Of a stretch of 42,628 bases of DNA, positions 24,416-32,046 are shown in pieces (position 1 is the first letter of the stretch; each line of letters begins with the position of its first letter). This DNA comes from Actinomycetes bacterium. GTDB taxonomy: Bacteria; Actinomycetota; Actinomycetes; Actinomycetales; Microbacteriaceae. The notes beneath the pieces are model-generated. The model was not told where the DNA came from. It saw only the letters and a program-made list of their open reading frames with translations, and ran no database searches. Location: NCBI GenBank assembly GCA_023431405.1, contig JAEYVZ010000077.1, forward strand, positions 1 to 42,628. Reading direction: 5' to 3'. A program made the position numbers and the translations under genes.

Positions 24416-25316
24416 CACCACCCTCACCGACGAGGAAACGGCGCCGATCGGGCACCGCGAGACCATCTGGACGGCACTGCGCGAGACCGAGTTCTCGCAG
24501 CGGTTCATCGATGTCGACGGCATCCGCACGCGCGTCGTCACCGCCGGCGACCCTTCGAAGCCCGCCGTCGTGATGCTGCACGGTACGGGCGGCCACTGGG
24601 AGGCCTTCTCCCGCATCCTCGGCCCTCTGTCGGAGCGCTTCTTCTGCATCGCGTACGACATGGCCGGCAACGGGTTCTCCGACAAGCCCGACGTCCCTTA
24701 TGACACGTTCTTCTACGTCGCGCACCTGAAGGGCGTGCTGCGCGAACTCGGCGTCGAGCGCGCGAGCGTCATCGGCTCGTCGCTCGGGTCATGGGTCGCG
24801 GCGCGGTATGCGCTGGAGAACCCCGAGGCGACGGATCGTGTCGTCCTGGTCTCCCCCGCAGGACTCATCGCCAGCGCCGAGAACATGGCCCGCATCATCG
24901 GCGAACGGTCGCGTGCAGTGAACGAGGCGAGCTGGGATTCGGTCGCGGCGATGTTCCAGCATCTGATCGCCGACGAGCACAACCGCATCCCCGACCTGAT
25001 CGCGCTGCGCCTGGCGATCTACGAGCGCGACGACACCCGCGCGACCCTTCACCGCATGCTCACGCTGCAGCAGGACGGCGTCCGCCAGGCCAACCTGCTG
25101 AGCGAGGACGACTGGCGCTCGATCACCGCCCCCGTGCTCATCGTGACGTCGGGCAAAGACCACAAGGAGTATGAGACGACCGCCCGTCGCGTGCTCGCTC
25201 TCATCCCCGACGCCAAGGAGCTGCCGATGCCGCACATCGCGCACTGGGCGGCGTTCGAAGATCCGCGCGCGTTCCTCGCGGGCGCCGTGCCGTTCCTGGA
25301 GGGCGCGGCATGCTGA
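24408..25316 (+). CDS. Alpha/beta hydrolase (MhpC-like C-C bond hydrolase)
   Basis: A 302-residue alpha/beta hydrolase with nucleophile Ser125 in GSSLG, acid Asp251 (SGKDH) and His279 (IAHW), and an oxyanion-loop LHGTGGHW near residues 57-64. It fits an MhpC-type hydrolase that splits the ring-opened product (2-hydroxy-6-oxonona-2,4-dienedioate for phenylpropionates) into a dienoate and a short acid. ATG 24408 has AAAGG 8 nt upstream and overlaps the aldolase gene by 8 nt; the hydratase gene follows with a 7-nt overlap. Other alpha/beta hydrolase functions cannot be excluded, but the context makes the C-C hydrolase the best call. Confidence 0.82.
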   Translation: MADTTLTDEETAPIGHRETIWTALRETEFSQRFIDVDGIRTRVVTAGDPSKPAVVMLHGTGGHWEAFSRILGPLSERFFCIAYDMAGNGFSDKPDVPYDTFFYVAHLKGVLRELGVERASVIGSSLGSWVAARYALENPEATDRVVLVSPAGLIASAENMARIIGERSRAVNEASWDSVAAMFQHLIADEHNRIPDLIALRLAIYERDDTRATLHRMLTLQQDGVRQANLLSEDDWRSITAPVLIVTSGKDHKEYETTARRVLALIPDAKELPMPHIAHWAAFEDPRAFLAGAVPFLEGAAC

Positions 25317-26113
25317 CGTCGGAGCGCATCGAGGAGCTGGCCCGTCTGCTCGATCAGGCCGAGGCGACGCGCGTGCCGCTCACGCAGCTCTCGATCCAGC
25401 ATCCCGAAATGACGATCGACGAGGCGTATGCCGTGCAGACCGCCTGGCGGCAGCTCAAGCTCGACCGTGGTCGCCGGCTGGCGGGTCGGAAGATCGGGCT
25501 CACCTCCCGCGCGATGCAGAAGGCTCAGGAGGTCGACGAGCCCGACCGTGGATTCTTCCTCGACGACATGATGTACGCCGACGGGGCCCGAATCCCCCAC
25601 GCGAGGTTCATCACTCCCCGCATCGAGGTCGAGGTCGTGTTCACCCTCTCCCGTGACCTGCATGGCGGCCGTCTCACGGCGACCGACGTGCTCGACGCGA
25701 CGGCGTGGGTGCAGCCGGGCCTCGAGATCCTCGATGCGCGGCTGCAGATGAAGGACCCTGGAACCGGGCAGGCCCGGAAGATCGTCGATGCGATCGGCGA
25801 CAACGCCGCGAACGCCGGCATGATCGTGGGGGCGACCGCCCGCCGGCCGGACGACGTCGACCTTCGGTGGGAGAGCGCCATGCTCTATCTCAATGAGACG
25901 ATCGAGGAGTCCGGGGTGGCCGGTGCTGTGCTGCACCACCCCGCCGCCAGCGTCGCGTGGCTCGCGAACAGCCTGGCGCCGTACGGCGAGGTGCTCGAAG
26001 CGGGGATGCCGATCCTGTCGGGCTCCTTCACGAGGCCTGTGTTCGCTTCCCAGGGCGACGTGTTCCACGCAGAGTTCCGCACGCTCGGGGCGGTGAGCTG
26101 CCGCTTCGTGTGA
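25310..26113 (+). CDS. mhpD: 2-keto-4-pentenoate hydratase (MhpD/HpaH-like)
   Basis: A 267-residue hydratase of the fumarylacetoacetase-like fold, adding water to the 2-hydroxydienoate from the hydrolase to make the aldolase substrate. Visible: RKIGLTSRAMQ (residues about 63-73), the acidic metal-binding segment IEVEVVFTL (about 104-112), and GDNAANAGMIVG. It could be MhpD (pentadienoate) or HpaH/HpcG (heptenedioate); the HpaI-type aldolase and the MhpC-like hydrolase point in different directions, so the chain length is open. It is the last gene of the meta-cleavage operon. Confidence 0.87.
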   Translation: MLTSERIEELARLLDQAEATRVPLTQLSIQHPEMTIDEAYAVQTAWRQLKLDRGRRLAGRKIGLTSRAMQKAQEVDEPDRGFFLDDMMYADGARIPHARFITPRIEVEVVFTLSRDLHGGRLTATDVLDATAWVQPGLEILDARLQMKDPGTGQARKIVDAIGDNAANAGMIVGATARRPDDVDLRWESAMLYLNETIEESGVAGAVLHHPAASVAWLANSLAPYGEVLEAGMPILSGSFTRPVFASQGDVFHAEFRTLGAVSCRFV

Positions 26114-26195
26114 CGTGCGCGCGGCGACGCGTCACCTGTTGCCGCGCCGGGGATGCGTCGTCTTCGGTGTCGCACCCCGCGCGTAGCGTTGAGGG

Positions 26196-26531
26196 ATGGA
26201 CCGCACCGACCTCGAAGCGCGCCTGCGCGACATCGACGACCTTCTCGCGCGCCTCGATGCCGACGACGCGTCTCTGCGGGCCGACCGTGCCGACGCGACG
26301 GCCGACGATGAGCACGACCCTGAGGGGTCGACGCTGTCGGGGGAGTGGCAGCGGGTCGAGGCGCTGCGGCGCGCGCGACTCGCAGAACGGCACGAGCTCG
26401 AGGAGGCGCTCCGCAGAATGGATGCCGGCTTCTACGGCGTGTGCGTGAGCTGCGGTTGTGAGATCCCGGCGGAGCGGCTGGAGGCCCGGCCGATGGCCAC
26501 GATGTGCGTGGAGTGCGCCTCACGGGTGTGA
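26196..26531 (+). CDS. DksA/TraR-type zinc-finger protein
   Basis: A 111-residue protein with a charged N-terminal helical region (about residues 5-75, coiled-coil hairpin) and a C-terminal C4 zinc finger with Cys83, Cys86, Cys104 and Cys107 (plus Cys88), as in DksA/TraR proteins, which enter the RNA polymerase secondary channel. The classical DksA tip acidic pair is not obvious to me, so activity on polymerase is inferred. ATG 26196 follows a TAGCGT box by 6 nt, with only GAGGG touching the start, so the transcript may be leaderless. Its 3' end overlaps the convergent aquaporin gene by 12 nt. Confidence 0.85.
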   Translation: MDRTDLEARLRDIDDLLARLDADDASLRADRADATADDEHDPEGSTLSGEWQRVEALRRARLAERHELEEALRRMDAGFYGVCVSCGCEIPAERLEARPMATMCVECASRV

Positions 26532-27215
26532 GGCGGTGGGCCGCGGGAACAGCACGAGGGTCAGCACGACGGCCGCACCGGCGCCGATGAGCTGCGCTGC
26601 GAGGAACGCGGGCGTCGAGGCCGGGGCGATGCCGGCGAAGCTGTCGGTGAAGATGCGGCCGATGGTGACGGCGGGGTTCGCGAACGATGTGGAGCTCGTG
26701 AACCAGTAGGCCGCGCCGATGTAGGCCCCCACGGAGGTGGCGATCACGGGCGCCGATCGGCCGGCGCGGCTGAGCCCCATGATCAGGAGGACGAGTCCCG
26801 CGGTGGCGACGATCTCGGCCAGGAACGTCGCCGGGGTGGCGCGATCGGTGGGGGAGATCGCTGTGGGCAGGGAGAACATGGCGTTCGCGAGGACGGCGCC
26901 CGCGACCGCGCCGCCGACCTGTGCGACCAGGTAGACGGGCAGCTCGCGGGCTGGGAGGCTCGTGCCGGCGCGCCGGTCGAGAACGACCGCCGCCGCAGAG
27001 ACGACCGGGTTGAAATGCGCCCCGGAGACGGGCGCGAGCAGCACGATCAGGACGCCGAGACCCAACGCGGTCGCGATCGAGTTCTCAAGCAGCTGCAGGC
27101 CGATGTCGGTGGAGAGCCGTTGCGCGGCGATTCCCGAGCCGACCACCACGGCGACCAGGAGCCCGGTGCCGACGAATTCGGCCAGTGAGCGCCGCCAGAG
27201 TGAGCGGCCGCTCAT
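26520..27215 (-). CDS. MIP-family aquaporin/aquaglyceroporin (arsenic operon)
   Basis: A 231-residue channel of the aquaporin family with six predicted spans and the two half-helix pore motifs: NPV (69-71, usually NPA) and NPA (180-182). In other bacteria an aquaglyceroporin in an ars operon (AqpS of Sinorhizobium) lets arsenite made by ArsC leave the cell. It is co-translated with arsC: its ATG overlaps the arsC stop by 4 nt. No Acr3 or ArsB efflux gene is in the window, so this channel is the only visible exit route for arsenite. Its tail overlaps the DksA-like gene by 12 nt. Confidence 0.85.
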   Translation of the reverse strand: MSGRSLWRRSLAEFVGTGLLVAVVVGSGIAAQRLSTDIGLQLLENSIATALGLGVLIVLLAPVSGAHFNPVVSAAAVVLDRRAGTSLPARELPVYLVAQVGGAVAGAVLANAMFSLPTAISPTDRATPATFLAEIVATAGLVLLIMGLSRAGRSAPVIATSVGAYIGAAYWFTSSTSFANPAVTIGRIFTDSFAGIAPASTPAFLAAQLIGAGAAVVLTLVLFPRPTASHP

Positions 27216-27628
27216 GCCGTCGTCGCGGAGGGGAGCACCTCGGCGATGAGCGCCTCGACTCGCTCGCGGATCTCGTCGCGGATAGGCCGGACGGCGTCGA
27301 TGCCCTGCCCGGCCGGGTCGTCCAGCTGCCAGTCTTCGTAGCGCTTTCCGGGGAAGATGGGGCACGCATCCCCGCACCCCATCGTGATGACGACGTCGGA
27401 CTCGCGCACGGCATCCACCGTGAGCACCTTCGGGGTGTTGCCGGCGATGTCGATGCCTTCTTCGGCCATCGCGTCGACCGCGACCGGGTTGATCCGGTCC
27501 TTCGGCTCCGATCCCGCCGACAGTACCTCGATCCGGTCGCCGGCCAGGTGCCGCAGATAGCCCGCGGCCATCTGCGAACGGCCGGCGTTGTGGACGCAGA
27601 CGAACAGGACGGTGGGCTTCTCGCTCAT
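27212..27628 (-). CDS. arsC: Arsenate reductase ArsC (LMW-phosphatase fold)
   Basis: A 138-residue arsenate reductase of the low-molecular-weight phosphatase fold. P-loop CVHNAGR (C-x5-R, Cys11-Arg17), then GCGDAC with Cys85 and Cys89, which could act as the redox cysteines, as in thioredoxin- or mycothiol-coupled enzymes. It reduces As(V) to As(III). ATG 27628 has a GAGG ribosome site. An ArsR-type operator (27657-27670) lies 29 nt upstream, and its stop overlaps the aquaporin start. The ArsR-ArsC fusion gene precedes it on the same strand. Confidence 0.92.
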   Translation of the reverse strand: MSEKPTVLFVCVHNAGRSQMAAGYLRHLAGDRIEVLSAGSEPKDRINPVAVDAMAEEGIDIAGNTPKVLTVDAVRESDVVITMGCGDACPIFPGKRYEDWQLDDPAGQGIDAVRPIRDEIRERVEALIAEVLPSATTA

Positions 27629-27656
27629 GATTCCTCGCTTCCCTCTGCGGAAAGCA

Positions 27657-27670
27657 TAGACCAGTATCTA
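27657..27670. promoter_or_regulatory. ArsR-type operator before arsC
   Basis: TAGACCAGTATCTA: same length and outer TAGA...TCTA arms as the site at 28583-28596, 29 nt before the arsC start. Probably a weaker second binding site of the ArsR-ArsC fusion, controlling arsC and the aquaporin gene. Confidence 0.6.
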
Positions 27671-27674
27671 TCAA

Positions 27675-28583
27675 TTAGCGAGCGGGAGAGCTCCCCAGTT
27701 CGCCGAGCAGATCGCGCACGCGCCGGTCGATGTCATCGCGGATCTGCCGGACCTTGTGGAGGGGCTGGCCGACGGGGTCCTCGATCTCCCAGTCCACGTA
27801 GCGGCGACCGGGATAGACGGGGCAGGCATCGCCGCATCCCATCGTGACCACCACGTCGGCCGCTTTGACCGCCTCGTCGGTGAGAGGTTTGGGGAACTCG
27901 CCCCCGAGGGTCACCCCGATCTCATCCAGTGCGCTCACGATCGCCGAGCGGACGTCGGCCGCCGGTGCAGATCCTGCGGTGCGGACCTCCACGGCGTCGC
28001 CGGCCAACTGGCGGAGGATTCCTGCGGCCAGCTGCGAGCGGCCGGCGTTCTGGACGCACACGAAGAGCACCGAAGGTCGCGGCGGTGCATCGATCCGACT
28101 GCGGTGCAGCGCCTCGAGTCGCGACGCGGCGAAAGCCGTGGCGCGGGATCCGAGGAGGGGGACCGCGCCGCGTGCGCTCAGCAGCTCGCGCGACTCGATG
28201 AGGAAGCGGGCGACGGTCGCGCGGCTGAAGATCCCTCGGAAGCGAGCGGCGAGGTCGTCGATGACGCGATCCCAGTCGGGTTCTTCGGTCGCAAGTGACG
28301 GGGTGCCGAGCAGGGCGGTGATGCGACCGAGTTCGTCCGGATTGATCGAGTACCAGACGCGCCGCCCCTCGGGTTCGCGGACCACGAGGCCCTCGGCGAG
28401 CAGTGCCGCCATGTGATGGCTGACCGTCGGCTGGCGCAGCCCGAGCTGCTCCGCGAGCCTGCTCACCATCGCCCGCCCCTCGTCTGCGTCGCGCAGGAGC
28501 TGCACGATTCGCGCGCGCGTGGGGTCGGCGAGGACCGCGAGCGCGGCCGTCTCCCCCGAGGAAGGCAAAGGCCGAGAATGCAT
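27675..28583 (-). CDS. ArsR-ArsC fusion: cysteine-less ArsR domain + three-helix bundle + arsenate reductase
   Basis: A 302-residue fusion. Residues 1-98 are an ArsR/SmtB winged-helix repressor (LRQPTVSHHMAALL is the recognition helix region). Residues about 104-160 are a helical bundle, probably for dimerisation. Residues 169-302 are an ArsC domain with CVQNAGR (Cys176) and GCGDAC (Cys250, Cys254). The ArsR part has no Cys at all, so it lacks the usual As(III) site; sensing may come through the reductase cysteines. The start ATG 28583 sits inside an operator (28583-28596) and follows TAGACT by 7 nt with no ribosome site, so the mRNA is probably leaderless and self-repressed. The downstream arsC and aquaporin genes complete the arsenic operon. 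Confidence 0.87.
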   Translation of the reverse strand: MHSRPLPSSGETAALAVLADPTRARIVQLLRDADEGRAMVSRLAEQLGLRQPTVSHHMAALLAEGLVVREPEGRRVWYSINPDELGRITALLGTPSLATEEPDWDRVIDDLAARFRGIFSRATVARFLIESRELLSARGAVPLLGSRATAFAASRLEALHRSRIDAPPRPSVLFVCVQNAGRSQLAAGILRQLAGDAVEVRTAGSAPAADVRSAIVSALDEIGVTLGGEFPKPLTDEAVKAADVVVTMGCGDACPVYPGRRYVDWEIEDPVGQPLHKVRQIRDDIDRRVRDLLGELGSSPAR

Positions 28584-28596
28584 AGACCGCAGTCTA
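28583..28596. promoter_or_regulatory. ArsR-type operator and promoter of arsR-arsC
   Basis: TAGAC-CGCA-GTCTA, a perfect 5-4-5 inverted repeat that abuts the ATG of the ArsR-ArsC fusion. Read on the minus strand it contains TAGACT, a TANNNT -10 box 7 nt before the start codon, so repressor binding would cover the promoter. Confidence 0.7.
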
Positions 28597-28654
28597 ACTC
28601 TGCGTCGCGGAAGGGGTCCCGTCCGTGGCCCGCTGGGAGGCGTCGAGGAGACCC

Positions 28655-28683
28655 TTGACGTCGTCGCCCATCGGGCATAACGT
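28655..28683 (+). promoter_or_regulatory. Promoter of the small arsR gene
   Basis: TTGACG (28655-28660), 17-nt spacer, TAACGT (28678-28683), then 8 nt to ATG 28692. Consensus-like -35, TANNNT -10, and no ribosome site, so a leaderless transcript is likely. Confidence 0.65.
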
Positions 28684-28700
28684 ACAACCAAATGGTTGTA
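28683..28700. promoter_or_regulatory. Perfect operator overlapping the arsR start codon
   Basis: TACAACCA-AA-TGGTTGTA: perfect 8-bp arms around AA, with ATG 28692 at its centre. Fits autoregulation of the ArsR-family gene and control of the adjoining SRPBCC gene. Confidence 0.75.
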
Positions 28701-29039
28701 GATAACGAAGTCCGAGAGCTGACCGATGACGAGACCGACCGCCTGTTCCACGCGCTCGCCGCGGCGACACGGCGGGACATCCTGCGACGAACGATCGAGT
28801 CGGAGCAGTCGGTCTCTGCGTTGGCTGCGGCATACGACATGTCGTTCGCCGCAGTGCAGAAGCACGTCGCCGTGCTCGAAGCGGCACAGCTCATCGTCAA
28901 GCGCGCCGACGGACGCGAGCGGCTGGTGCGGGCGGACCCGGCCATGATCGCACGCGCCCAGGCTCTCCTCGCTCGCTACGAGAACCTCTGGCGAGCGCGG
29001 ATCGGCCGGCTCGATGCGCTGCTCGCGGAGGGCGACTGA
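28692..29039 (+). CDS. ArsR-family regulator paired with an SRPBCC protein
   Basis: A 115-residue winged-helix regulator (recognition region SFAAVQKHVAVLEAAQLI). It has no Cys, so it is not a classical metal sensor; ArsR proteins of this subtype, often paired with an AHSA1/SRPBCC gene, usually respond to other signals. The ATG lies inside a perfect 18-bp palindrome with a promoter just upstream (28655-28683), giving a probable leaderless, self-repressed transcript. The SRPBCC gene begins 61 nt after its stop on the same strand. Confidence 0.85.
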   Translation: MVVDNEVRELTDDETDRLFHALAAATRRDILRRTIESEQSVSALAAAYDMSFAAVQKHVAVLEAAQLIVKRADGRERLVRADPAMIARAQALLARYENLWRARIGRLDALLAEGD

Positions 29040-29100
29040 GCCCTCGGCATCCCACGGCGCGCAGAAGCTCCACCGCGCACGATCGAGAGAAGGAACGGCC

Positions 29101-30066
29101 ATGCCTGTCACCGACATCACCACCGACGCTGAGAACCTCACGATGACCCTCACCGCCGACTTCGACGCGCCCGCCGAACGGCTGTGGCACGCCCTCACCG
29201 ACCCGCGCCAGCTCGAACGGTTCTGGGGACCGCCCGGATGGCCTGCGACCTTCACCGCATTCGACTTCACGGTGGGTGGTCGCGCGAGGTACCACATGAC
29301 GAGTCCCCGCGGCGAGGCCTCTCGGGGTGCATGGGAGTTCATCTCGATCGACGCGCCGGCCCGCTTCGAGGTGATCGACACCTTCGTCGACGAGAACGGC
29401 GCGCCGCTCGACGGATTCCCTCCCGGCATGCGGATGCTGTTCCAGGTCGACGAGACCGCATCCGGCTCCCGCCTGACCAACACGACGTTCTTCGATTCGC
29501 TCGAGGCGCTCGAGCAGGTCGTCGCAATGGGCGCGATCGAAGGGTCGCGCATGGCCATCTCGCAGCTCGACGCCGTGCTCCACGACCTCCGCGCCTACGC
29601 GCAGGGCAAGGGCACGCGCAGCGAGATCCTCGACGACCAGCACGTGCGGATCACGCGTCTCATCGAAGGTCCGCGCGAGCTCGTCTGGCGCGCCCACCAC
29701 GACCCCGCGCTGCTGCAGCAGTGGCTCCTCGGTCCCGACGGCTGGCAGATGGTCGAGTGCGAGGTGGGTGACACGTACCGCTACGTCTGGCAGCAGGGCG
29801 ACGACGAGTCGACGCGGTTCGGGTTCGAGGGCGAAACCGTCTACAGCGAGGAGCCGTGGCGTGCCGTCACGACCGAGCGCATGATCGGCATGGACGGCCC
29901 CGGCACCCTCAACGACCTGCAGCTCTATGAAGAGGATGGTGCGACCCTCCTCACCCTCCTCATCGAGTACCCCGACAAGGAGACGCGCGACATCGTGCTC
30001 GCCACCGGGATGACCGAGGGCATGGAAGCCTCGTACGCACGACTGGAGGAGTCGGTGCTCGTCTGA
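29101..30066 (+). CDS. Tandem SRPBCC (AHSA1-like) domain protein
   Basis: A 321-residue protein made of two SRPBCC/START-like ligand-binding domains. The first (about 8-160) carries the AHSA1-type openings FDAPAERLWHALTDP and FWGPPGW; the second (about 175-318) repeats it with RLIEGPRELVWRAHHDP and WLLGPDGW. Such domains hold hydrophobic ligands or act as Hsp90 co-chaperone-like modules; the ligand is unknown. ATG 29101 has AAGGAA upstream. It follows the small arsR gene, which probably controls it. Confidence 0.85.
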   Translation: MPVTDITTDAENLTMTLTADFDAPAERLWHALTDPRQLERFWGPPGWPATFTAFDFTVGGRARYHMTSPRGEASRGAWEFISIDAPARFEVIDTFVDENGAPLDGFPPGMRMLFQVDETASGSRLTNTTFFDSLEALEQVVAMGAIEGSRMAISQLDAVLHDLRAYAQGKGTRSEILDDQHVRITRLIEGPRELVWRAHHDPALLQQWLLGPDGWQMVECEVGDTYRYVWQQGDDESTRFGFEGETVYSEEPWRAVTTERMIGMDGPGTLNDLQLYEEDGATLLTLLIEYPDKETRDIVLATGMTEGMEASYARLEESVLV

Positions 30067-30081
30067 AGCGCAGCCGAGGCG

Positions 30082-30118
30082 GGGGCCGACGGTGGTGGGT
30101 TGCCGCGACCGTCGCCCC
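30082..30118. terminator. Possible bidirectional terminator between SRPBCC and sufU genes
   Basis: GGGGCCGACGGT pairs with ACCGTCGCCCC (one bulged base) around a 14-nt loop in the gap between convergent genes. No T-run follows, so it is a weak call. Confidence 0.4.
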
Positions 30119-30120
30119 GG

Positions 30121-30564
30121 TCAGGCCCGGGCGAGGGCGTCTTCGAGGGCGACCCAGGCGAGCATGGCGCACTTGACCCGGGCCGAGAACTTCGAGACAC
30201 CGGTGAGGGCGGCCGCGTCGCCGTACACCTCTTCGTCGAGTTCGATCTGGCCGCGGGAGCGCAGCGCCTCACGGAATCCTTCGATGAGCTGCGCCGCTTC
30301 GGCCCGGCTCATGCCTTCCACGATGTCGGAGAGCATGGATGCCGATGCCTGCGAGATCGAGCAGCCCGACCCTTCCCAGGTGACGTCGCGGATCGTCTCG
30401 CCGTCGGTCGTCAGGCGCGCCCGCAGCGTGATCTCGTCGCCGCACACCGGGTTCTTCTGGTGGGAGGTGGCGTGCGCGCCCTCCTCCTCGGCGAGCCCGA
30501 AGTGCTGCGGGTGCTTGGAGTGATCGAGGATCAGCTCGCGGTACAGGGTGTCGAGGTCGCTCAT
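30121..30564 (-). CDS. sufU: SufU iron-sulfur cluster assembly protein
   Basis: A 147-residue SufU, a zinc-dependent sulfur acceptor that takes persulfide from SufS. Ligand residues: Cys41 and Asp43 (NPVCGDEI), Cys68 (GSGCS) and Cys132 (VKCAM), the set used by SufU. Its ATG overlaps the sufS stop by 4 nt. No sufB, sufC or sufD is in the window. Confidence 0.94.
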   Translation of the reverse strand: MSDLDTLYRELILDHSKHPQHFGLAEEEGAHATSHQKNPVCGDEITLRARLTTDGETIRDVTWEGSGCSISQASASMLSDIVEGMSRAEAAQLIEGFREALRSRGQIELDEEVYGDAAALTGVSKFSARVKCAMLAWVALEDALARA

Positions 30565-31868
30565 GACTCCACTCCGAAGTAGGCACGGATGCCGCGGACG
30601 GCGTCGACGAACGCGTCGATCTCCTCGGCCGTGTTGTAGAGGGCGGCGGAGGCGCGTACCGATGCGGTCACCCCGAACCGGCGGTGCAGGGGCGCGGCGC
30701 AGTGGTGGCCGACGCGTACGGCGATGCCGCGCGCGTCGAGGAATTGTCCTGCGTCGTGCGCGTGGACGCCGTCGACGTCGAACGACCACAGGCCGACGCG
30801 CGAGGCGCCCGGGGCATCCCCCAGCAACCGGATGCCGGGGATGTCGATGAGCCCGGCGCGCATGCGTTCGGCGAGTGCCACCTCGTGCGCGTGGATGGCA
30901 CCCAGCCCCACGTCGTCGAGGTACCGCACGGCGCGCGCGAGGCCGATCGCCGGCCCCACGGGCTGCGTGCCGGCCTCGAACCGCTGCGGGGCGGGGAGGT
31001 ACTCGGCCGTATCGAGCGTCACGGTGGTGATCATCGAGCCGCCGGTGAGGAAGGGGGGAAGCGCGTCGAGCATCTCGGCGCGGCCGTAGAGTCCGCCGAC
31101 GCCGTAGGGGCCGAGCATCTTGTGGCCGCTGAACACGGCGAAGTCGACGCCCAGTGCCGGCAGATCGAGTGGGAGGTGCGGAGCCGACTGGCAGGCGTCC
31201 ATCACGGTGACGGCGCCCACCTCCTGCGCGAGCGCGATGAGCTGCTCGACAGGGTTCACGATGCCCAGCACGTTCGACACGTGGGTGAAGGCGACGACGC
31301 GGGTGCGGGAGCCGATGATCGTCGCGGCGGCATCCATGTCGAGCGTGCCGTCGTCGTGCGCGGGGATGTGGCGGAGCACCGCGCCGGTGCGGGCGGCGAG
31401 CTCCTGCCACGGGATGAGGTTCGCGTGATGCTCGATGGCGGTGGTGACGATCTCATCGCCGGGGGCCAACGCGAAGCGCGCGGATGCCGGTGCGCCGCGG
31501 CCGGCGCTGGCATTGCCGATGGCGTAGGCGATGAGGTTGAGGCCCATCGTGGCTCCGCTGATCCAGACGAGCTCGTCGGTCGATGCGCCGACGAACCCCG
31601 CGACGGTCGCGCGGGCGTCTTCGAAGAGGTCGGTGGCCTCGGCGGCGAGGGTGTGGGCACCGCGGTGGACGGCGGCGTTCCGGTGGGTGAGGAAGTCGTA
31701 CTCGGCTTCGAGCACCTGGCGCGGCTTCTGGCTCGTCGCCGCCGAGTCGAGATACACGAGGGGCCGCCCGTTGACATGCTCGCCGAGGATCGGGAAGTCG
31801 GCCCGGAGCCGTGCCGCGTCGAGCGCGGGTGCGGCGGTCGGGGGGGTCGTCTCGGTCGCGGAAGTCAC
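30561..31868 (-). CDS. sufS: Cysteine desulfurase SufS
   Basis: A 435-residue PLP-dependent desulfurase that removes sulfur from cysteine for Fe-S clusters. Lys250 in FSGHKMLGPYG forms the PLP Schiff base; AIEHHAN (His147-His148) and VMDACQSAPH lie in the cofactor site; Cys390 in VGHHCAAPLH is the persulfide-forming Cys of the SufS group. GTG 31868 has no spaced ribosome site; TAGCCT (minus strand, 31880-31875) lies 6 nt before it, so it may be leaderless. Co-translated with sufU. Confidence 0.95.
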   Translation of the reverse strand: MTSATETTPPTAAPALDAARLRADFPILGEHVNGRPLVYLDSAATSQKPRQVLEAEYDFLTHRNAAVHRGAHTLAAEATDLFEDARATVAGFVGASTDELVWISGATMGLNLIAYAIGNASAGRGAPASARFALAPGDEIVTTAIEHHANLIPWQELAARTGAVLRHIPAHDDGTLDMDAAATIIGSRTRVVAFTHVSNVLGIVNPVEQLIALAQEVGAVTVMDACQSAPHLPLDLPALGVDFAVFSGHKMLGPYGVGGLYGRAEMLDALPPFLTGGSMITTVTLDTAEYLPAPQRFEAGTQPVGPAIGLARAVRYLDDVGLGAIHAHEVALAERMRAGLIDIPGIRLLGDAPGASRVGLWSFDVDGVHAHDAGQFLDARGIAVRVGHHCAAPLHRRFGVTASVRASAALYNTAEEIDAFVDAVRGIRAYFGVES

Positions 31869-32029
31869 CCCTCTAGGCTACGCCGTGCCGCTTCTCCCGG
31901 CTCCGGTCGACGTCGCCTCCTCGCCGACGGAGGACGCGCGGGTGCGCTGCGGCGCGCACGGTCAGAACGCGGTGTGCCGCCGCTTCTGCCCGGAGTCTCC
32001 GACGTGGAGCACGCAAGCACCTGATGACA

Positions 32030-32035
32030 TATACT
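32030..32035 (+). promoter_or_regulatory. -10 box TATACT before the LuxR-type gene
   Basis: TATACT in a short AT-rich stretch, 11 nt before ATG 32047, with no clear -35 and no ribosome site. Probable promoter of a leaderless or near-leaderless transcript. Confidence 0.5.
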
Positions 32036-32046
32036 CAAATATCGAA

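Noticed and set aside
21274..26113. Homoprotocatechuate (hpa) pathway as the full assignment
   Set aside because: The HpaI-type aldolase and hydratase fit, but the MhpB-type dioxygenase, MhpA-type hydroxylase and C-C hydrolase do not; a mixed mhp-like route is the better reading.
31531..32046. Upstream in-frame extension of the LuxR-type gene
   Set aside because: It overlaps sufS on the other strand and has no domain; ATG 32047 follows a TATACT box.
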